Source of the DNA: Podocnemis expansa
Taxonomy: Eukaryota; Chordata; Testudines; Podocnemididae
Assembly: GCA_007922195.1 (NCBI GenBank)
Contig: ML681971.1
Coordinates: 3,484,700-3,548,699, forward strand
Direction of reading: 5' to 3'
DNA length: 64,000 bases
This document shows, one piece after another, positions 59,268 to 64,000 of this stretch. Under the pieces are notes generated by a model that was not told the origin of the DNA, did no database searches, and was given only the letters and a program-made list of their open reading frames with translations. Every line of letters starts with the position of its first letter. The stretch's first letter is position 1. Made by a program: the position numbers and the translations under genes.

Positions 59268-59667
59268 CAGTGGCGTAGCCAGCACTCATTTTCTGGCCAG
59301 GCCCCTGAATCTGCAGGGTGGGCCACATCAAGGGCAGCTTCTGGTCATGGAACCAGAGGCTGCTCAAGAAGCTCCACTCGTTACTCGTAGTAAGCAGAGC
59401 TGTGGGAGGAGGTCGGAGGGGAGAGGTGGTGTGATGAAGTCCACCCACTGCAGCACCTAACTCCAGCGCAAACTTTACTGCTGTGGCAGCAGGGCCAGCC
59501 TCAAGTAGAGGCGGCGGCACTGATGCCTTTGCTCCACTTGCAGCTGTAGCCACTGGGCAGCCCTGCAACTGTGGCAGCAACGTTCACACCACTGCTGCGT
59601 GCTGCACTGAGTGGGCCTCATCGCCATGTGGGTGGGCCCCAGGCCATCCAATGTGGCTACATCTCTG
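59268..59667. mobile_element. hAT element (400 bp)
   Basis: Left end cagtggcgtagccagca; right end atgtggctacatctctg. Flanked by gagatgct (59260-59267) and gtgatgct (59668-59675), 7 of 8. Non-coding. Confidence 0.87.
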
Positions 59668-59679
59668 GTGATGCTGGAG

Positions 59680-61240
59680 CTGCTCCAGTGATTGCAAACT
59701 ACCTGATTATTCCCCAGTAAGGAGAATCTCAACAGGTGGCTAGGCTCATTTTAGGGCTATTTTGTTCTGCTGAAGTGGTGCAAAGCAACCAGAAGAGGGC
59801 CAGAGGATAAGTCTCAGTGTATTTGAGTGGTCATGAAAAAGACTGGAGGATACATTTTAGACTCCAGGGGATTAATCTATTTAGTTTATCAAAGAGAAGC
59901 CAAAGGGGTGACTTGATCACAACCTGTACGTACCAAAAGGAGGAACAGAATATTGATTAAAGAGTGCATCGCAGTTCAGGGCAACTGCATCTGTATTTTC
60001 TCCTTGTGATCTTGCAAGATTGCCCATTCTAGGTGCCAGACTCCTCAACCATCACCCCTCTTCTTGGGCAAAATCCCTCTCCTGAGCAGGCTTTTTCCAG
60101 GCTGTACATTTCCCTGCCTACACTGTGTTACTCCCAGCAAGCCCAACTGTTTAAACAGGCCAGCATCTGCACTTTGTTGTCCCTCCAGAGGCCAGAAAAT
60201 TCATAGTGGTTAAAGTTCCCCCACAGTCTATTCTAAGCAAGCCAATTAATTCTACAGGCACAAGCACTGATGAGAAAACATTAAAAACAATAGCAATACC
60301 TACACAGATGCTAAAAAGTTTACCAAAGCTCACCCCAACTCCACTCTGGGGTTCTGGCAGCTGGCCTTAATGATTGTCCCCCACCCCCTTCATGGACAGA
60401 AGAGCCTCTCAGTTTGCTGGATCAAATAGAGGGCCCCAAATCTGTTTAAATTTAGGCTATTTATTCTGAAGTCCTTTCTTTGTCTGTCATTGTCTGGAGA
60501 ATCCAGTCTGAACCAATATATATGAGCCTCTTCAGGTGGTGATACCTCTTTGAAGCAGTTACAATCTGAATGAATTTGCCTAATCTCCATCACCCCACCC
60601 TCCACTGTTCTTAGTTCCTGGAGGGCTGTGGCCACTCTTTTGCATAATGACTGTGTTAGATCTAGTAACCCCTGTGCTGTTATCCTCTGGTAACTGAAAC
60701 AGGCACCTATCACTTGCTGTTGCCCATATCAGATAAAGGTAATTGGAAGAAAGCATATCCATGCACAGGTGAATATTGGTATATCTTATTCAGATCATAA
60801 TGGTCTCTTCTCTGCTCAGCCCATGCCCCAAACCAGAGCCATGAAAAGGTGTTTTATTGCCCAGAGCTGGTGGACAACCCAGACTTGATGGGACTAGCAC
60901 TGATTGATGACAAACCTTGGCTGCAGATACACAGGTACAGGGATGAAGGAAGTACTCATGTAGACAATTTAGGCATGGGTGGGCTCACACTTGAACCTTT
61001 GTCAGTGACTTTCAGCCAGAGCCTTGGTGACCTAGTGGCAGAATATTCTGCCACAGGCAAGACCCTGGGCTGGGACACAGTGGAGCAAAGTGGGCCTGAA
61101 ACCCTTCCCCTGTTTCCCACACCACCCCTGCGGTGTTCGCCTCATCCTGGCCTGTAACCTATTCGCTAAACCCTGCCTAAGGGCTGGGCTATAGACTGTT
61201 TGCTTTGCCTGCACCACCGAGATTGAAAGCCATGACTCTA
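59680..61240. other. Upstream flank with no recognised feature
   Basis: Chance frames only. A degraded, CR1-like phrase (tttagtttatcaaagagaag, aggggtgacttgatcac) occurs near 59,880-59,925, too short to define. Confidence 0.4.
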
Positions 61241-61244
61241 GACC

Positions 61245-61960
61245 AGGGGTGGCCAAACTTACAGAACTCAAAGTGGCGTAAGTCGATTATTAAACCTTCG
61301 AGAGCCACACTGAGGCATATAACCACATTTTTACCTACTCCAAAATTACTAAGCTTAAAATTCATTGCGCACTTTAATTTTATTGTAAAAATGGGGCAAA
61401 TATTGATCCACTAATGTCAGATTCTAATAATTATTTAAGATTACCATGAAACTAGGCCTATACAGTAAAAATTTAGCTGTTGCTAGATATAGAACACTAC
61501 AGGCTTGTGGCAAGTTTGTTGTTTTTTTTTAAATCTGGGCAGTAACTTGTCAGTGCAGCAGGGAAAAGCTCTCTGAGATGCTGATCTCTAAGTATTGCAC
61601 AATGTTTTGAATTTCATTGTGGAATATGATGCTTTACAGCAGTAAGTTGTGCCAAAAATTGAAAGTAATCTATGTTCAGTTTTATACTTTTCTTCTTTGT
61701 ATTTCCATGTCTTAGTATTCCACATCATGTTTAGGACTTGTAAAACATGATTTTATTTTAACAACAAGTACGCTGCATTAGGGCCTATGAGAAAATCTAA
61801 ACATGCTATGGCTTCTCTGACCATGTCATGCTTCTCTCCCCCACCCCCCGTTGCTGCTTCCCTGCCGTCTCTTGCCACGCTGCTGCTTCTCTGCTCTCCC
61901 GAGCCATGCCCCACTTCTGCCTCCCACCCCATCCCCGCACCTACCATGCCCCCACTTCCC
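61245..61960 (+). mobile_element. Possible hAT fragment (left end only)
   Basis: Starts caggggtggccaaacttac and continues with cgagagccacactgaggc, familiar hAT left-end wording. A C-rich tract follows at 61,835-61,960. No inverted right end was found, so it may be truncated. Confidence 0.45.
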
Positions 61961-61969
61961 TGCCATTAT

Positions 61970-62425
61970 TTCTGCCAGTAAACTTATTCACTAAAATACT
62001 CATGGACAGTGAAGACAAAAGGTCTGAGGACTCAGACACAATTAATTTTAAAATGAGAGTTATAGTAAGGGAAAATACTGCTCTCATCTTAATCCTGTGA
62101 AGAGATGCACACAGGGACACCTTTTCAACTGTTCAGAATCACAACAGATCAATGAAAATTTATGGGGACAGAAAGTGCAAGATCAGAGCCTGTTTCAGTA
62201 AGTGCTTTGGAGTCCATGCACAGAAGATACTATGGAAAAAATCCCATTGAGTTTATTCAGTTTGGGGTCAGGTCCTGTATAAATTCTAAATATCAATATT
62301 TGGTTTTTATAATACAAAGTAAAATCTTTATCGGTGAGAGATTTTTTTCAGAAAGTTTACAACACAGTTTTCTGTCCTCAGCCCTTCACAACAATTACTC
62401 TCTTGTTTAATGGGCTCAGATACCC
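61970..62425. other. Upstream flank with no recognised feature
   Basis: AT-rich; chance frames only. Confidence 0.45.
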
Positions 62426-62428
62426 ATA

Positions 62429-63340
62429 GGCTATGTTCACACACAGAGGGCTTGTTTTGAAACAAGACGTTTCGAAACAAGCTGTTTAGAAATAACGCGT
62501 TATTTCGAAACAAGTTATTTCGAAATAAAAAACCACCGTCCTTGAAAGAACACAAAAGCGGGAAACGAAATAGTATGTCCACACTGTGGGCTTGCTATTT
62601 CATTACCTGCTTCAGGGGGCAGCAGCCCCCTGGGGGTGAACCGCTGCCGCGGCTTACCCTGCAGCCCCAGAAAGGGGGCTGCAGCCCCCAGCGGGAGGGG
62701 TGAGCCGCTGCAGGGCATCTCACACCCCTGCCTAGGCTGCCCCCAAACTCCGCCGTGGGGTTGGGGGCGCCCAGCTTGAACCCGCCTCCCGGGCTGCCCC
62801 CAAACCCCGCTGTGGGGTCGGGGGTGCCTGGCTCAGCCCGCTGCTGCAGGGGCCAGGGTGAGCGCAGCCCCAGGATTCCCCAGCGCCCCGCTCCTGCAGC
62901 AGCGGGCTGAGCCGGGTGCCCCCGACCCTGCGGCGGGGTTTGGGGGCAGCCTGGGAGGCGGGCTCGAGCCGAGCGACCCCAACCCCGCAGCGGGGTTTGG
63001 GGGCAGCCCAGGCGGCGGGCTCGAGCCTCCTCACAGTGGCTCACCCCGCTGGGGGCTGCAGCCCCCTTTCTGGGGCTGAGGGACAGCCCTCAGCACCCTG
63101 GCCAGGGTGCTGAGGGTCAAATGTTGTTTCAGAACACTTTGTTCCGAAACAACATGTGTCAATGGGGTTGTTTCGAAACAACTCCTTTCAAAACAATGTT
63201 GTTTCGAAAGGGAATAGGGTTTAAGTTGTTTTGAAACACCGCCATTGTTTCAAAACAACGGTACGTCATGTGAACGTGGCCTTTCTTATTTCGAAACAAC
63301 CTCTGTTGTTTCGAAATAAGACTGCTGTGTGAACACACCC
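62429..63340 (-). mobile_element. Non-autonomous PIF/Harbinger-type element with GC-rich core
   Basis: Left end ggctatgttcacacacag; right end ctgctgtgtgaacacaccc. Flanked by ATA at 62426-62428 and 63341-63343. The inverted right end closely follows the left end of the 20,244 element for over 60 bases, so the two are relatives in opposite orientation. Subterminal zones have many tttcgaaa words. The core (62,610-63,110) is GC-rich, with repeats around ggttgggggc and gcagccccc in both directions; frames in it are artefacts. 912 bp. Confidence 0.88.
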
Positions 63341-63343
63341 ATA

Positions 63344-64000
63344 GAGTCAATCTTGAAGACTGCACTGAAATATAAATAGATTTTGACTACTGGTATACAA
63401 CAAAGGAGAATTAATACATGTTGAATGCTATTTAATCAGTAGAAGTATAGTGCTGCTATTGAACTTTGCAGTGAATGTAAATTATCTTGGTAATTGACAG
63501 TTATATTAATTAAAATTTTCTTATGAAATAAATGTGCTAGCAGTTCCTTCTGGAAACAGATGACATACTGATGTCTCAGGCACGTGTTCAATGGACTTAA
63601 GGATTTTTTTTTCTAAAGCCAGTTTTCAGTAGTGGTGGTCTATCTTAAGTCTAAATCATTTTGCATGCTGAAAATGAACCATGATCCATAATAAGTGCTT
63701 GTAACATTCTTTAAATAGAGGTTTTTTTAAATAACCTTTTGACAGTAGTCAGTGGTTTTGGATGTAACACTTGTGTCAATTTTTAGTCATTTCTGATGAT
63801 TCTTATTTAATTCTCAAAATAGAAATACAAGATAAATAATTTGGATTATATTACAATAACTGGAAATGCCAGGTGACTTTTTAAAAAAAAATTAATTTAC
63901 AATTGCTTTTCAGGTTTAAATTGCTAATTATCATCCCTTATCTGTAGTTCATTGTAGACTTGTTTTTGATCAATTTATGTTGCCAGTTTTAAAAATATTT
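63344..64000. other. Upstream flank with no recognised feature
   Basis: AT-rich, low gene-likeness; nothing identified. Confidence 0.5.

Noticed and set aside
62595..63113. Frames with repeated GCPQTP- or GFGGSPGGG-like words
   Set aside because: They lie in the GC-rich core of a non-autonomous transposon; the repetition is at DNA level.

Overview
The window reads as a stretch of a sauropsid genome, most likely a turtle. It has an HCN-type channel exon in a CpG island, several CR1 LINE copies (one ending in the CR1-type tail gttctatgattctatg), many small hAT elements, and PIF/Harbinger elements of a kind I associate with turtles. The taxon is inferred from repeat content and is not proven. 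Almost all of the DNA is non-coding. Most open frames are chance frames, several of them opened by GTG or TTG rather than ATG.

Layout. Positions 1 to about 38,530 are read as intron 1 of HCN4 (minus strand), assuming exon 2 lies beyond the left edge; no exon 2 was recognised. HCN4 exon 1 is at 38,533-39,152 on the minus strand. It encodes the cytoplasmic N-terminus and the start of the HCN domain. It sits in a CpG island of about 1.7 kb (38.44-40.15 kb). Just inside intron 1 (about 37.5-38.5 kb) is a decayed tandem array whose units contain copies of the exon 1 end and donor region. Positions 40.2-64 kb are upstream flanking DNA made largely of repeats.

Mobile DNA. The key feature is a 3,983-bp PIF/Harbinger element (22,399-26,381) with near-matching ends and a 3-bp ATG duplication. 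It carries a transposase gene (plus strand) and a Myb/SANT-like gene (minus strand), convergent, with poly(A) signals about 40 bp apart. The transposase has one frameshift in an A7 run. The Myb-like gene has one in-frame TGA and an apparent phase-matched intron, and a 286-bp hAT element lies in that intron. Two non-autonomous relatives (20,244-21,074 and 62,429-63,340) share the ends but carry GC-rich palindromic cores. A fourth element (49,130-49,547) has related ends but an interior of AAGTCGACTT-type palindromes, and a fifth small one (4,768-5,010) splits a CR1. At least a dozen hAT elements show 8-bp duplications, several of them perfect. CR1 copies lie at 4.25-6.9, 10.15-10.84, 40.2-40.4 and 51.0-53.9 kb. 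Two candidate solo LTRs and several very old MIR-like SINEs fill in the rest.

No tRNA, rRNA, CRISPR or prokaryotic feature was seen. The HCN4 exon is the only host coding sequence I can support.
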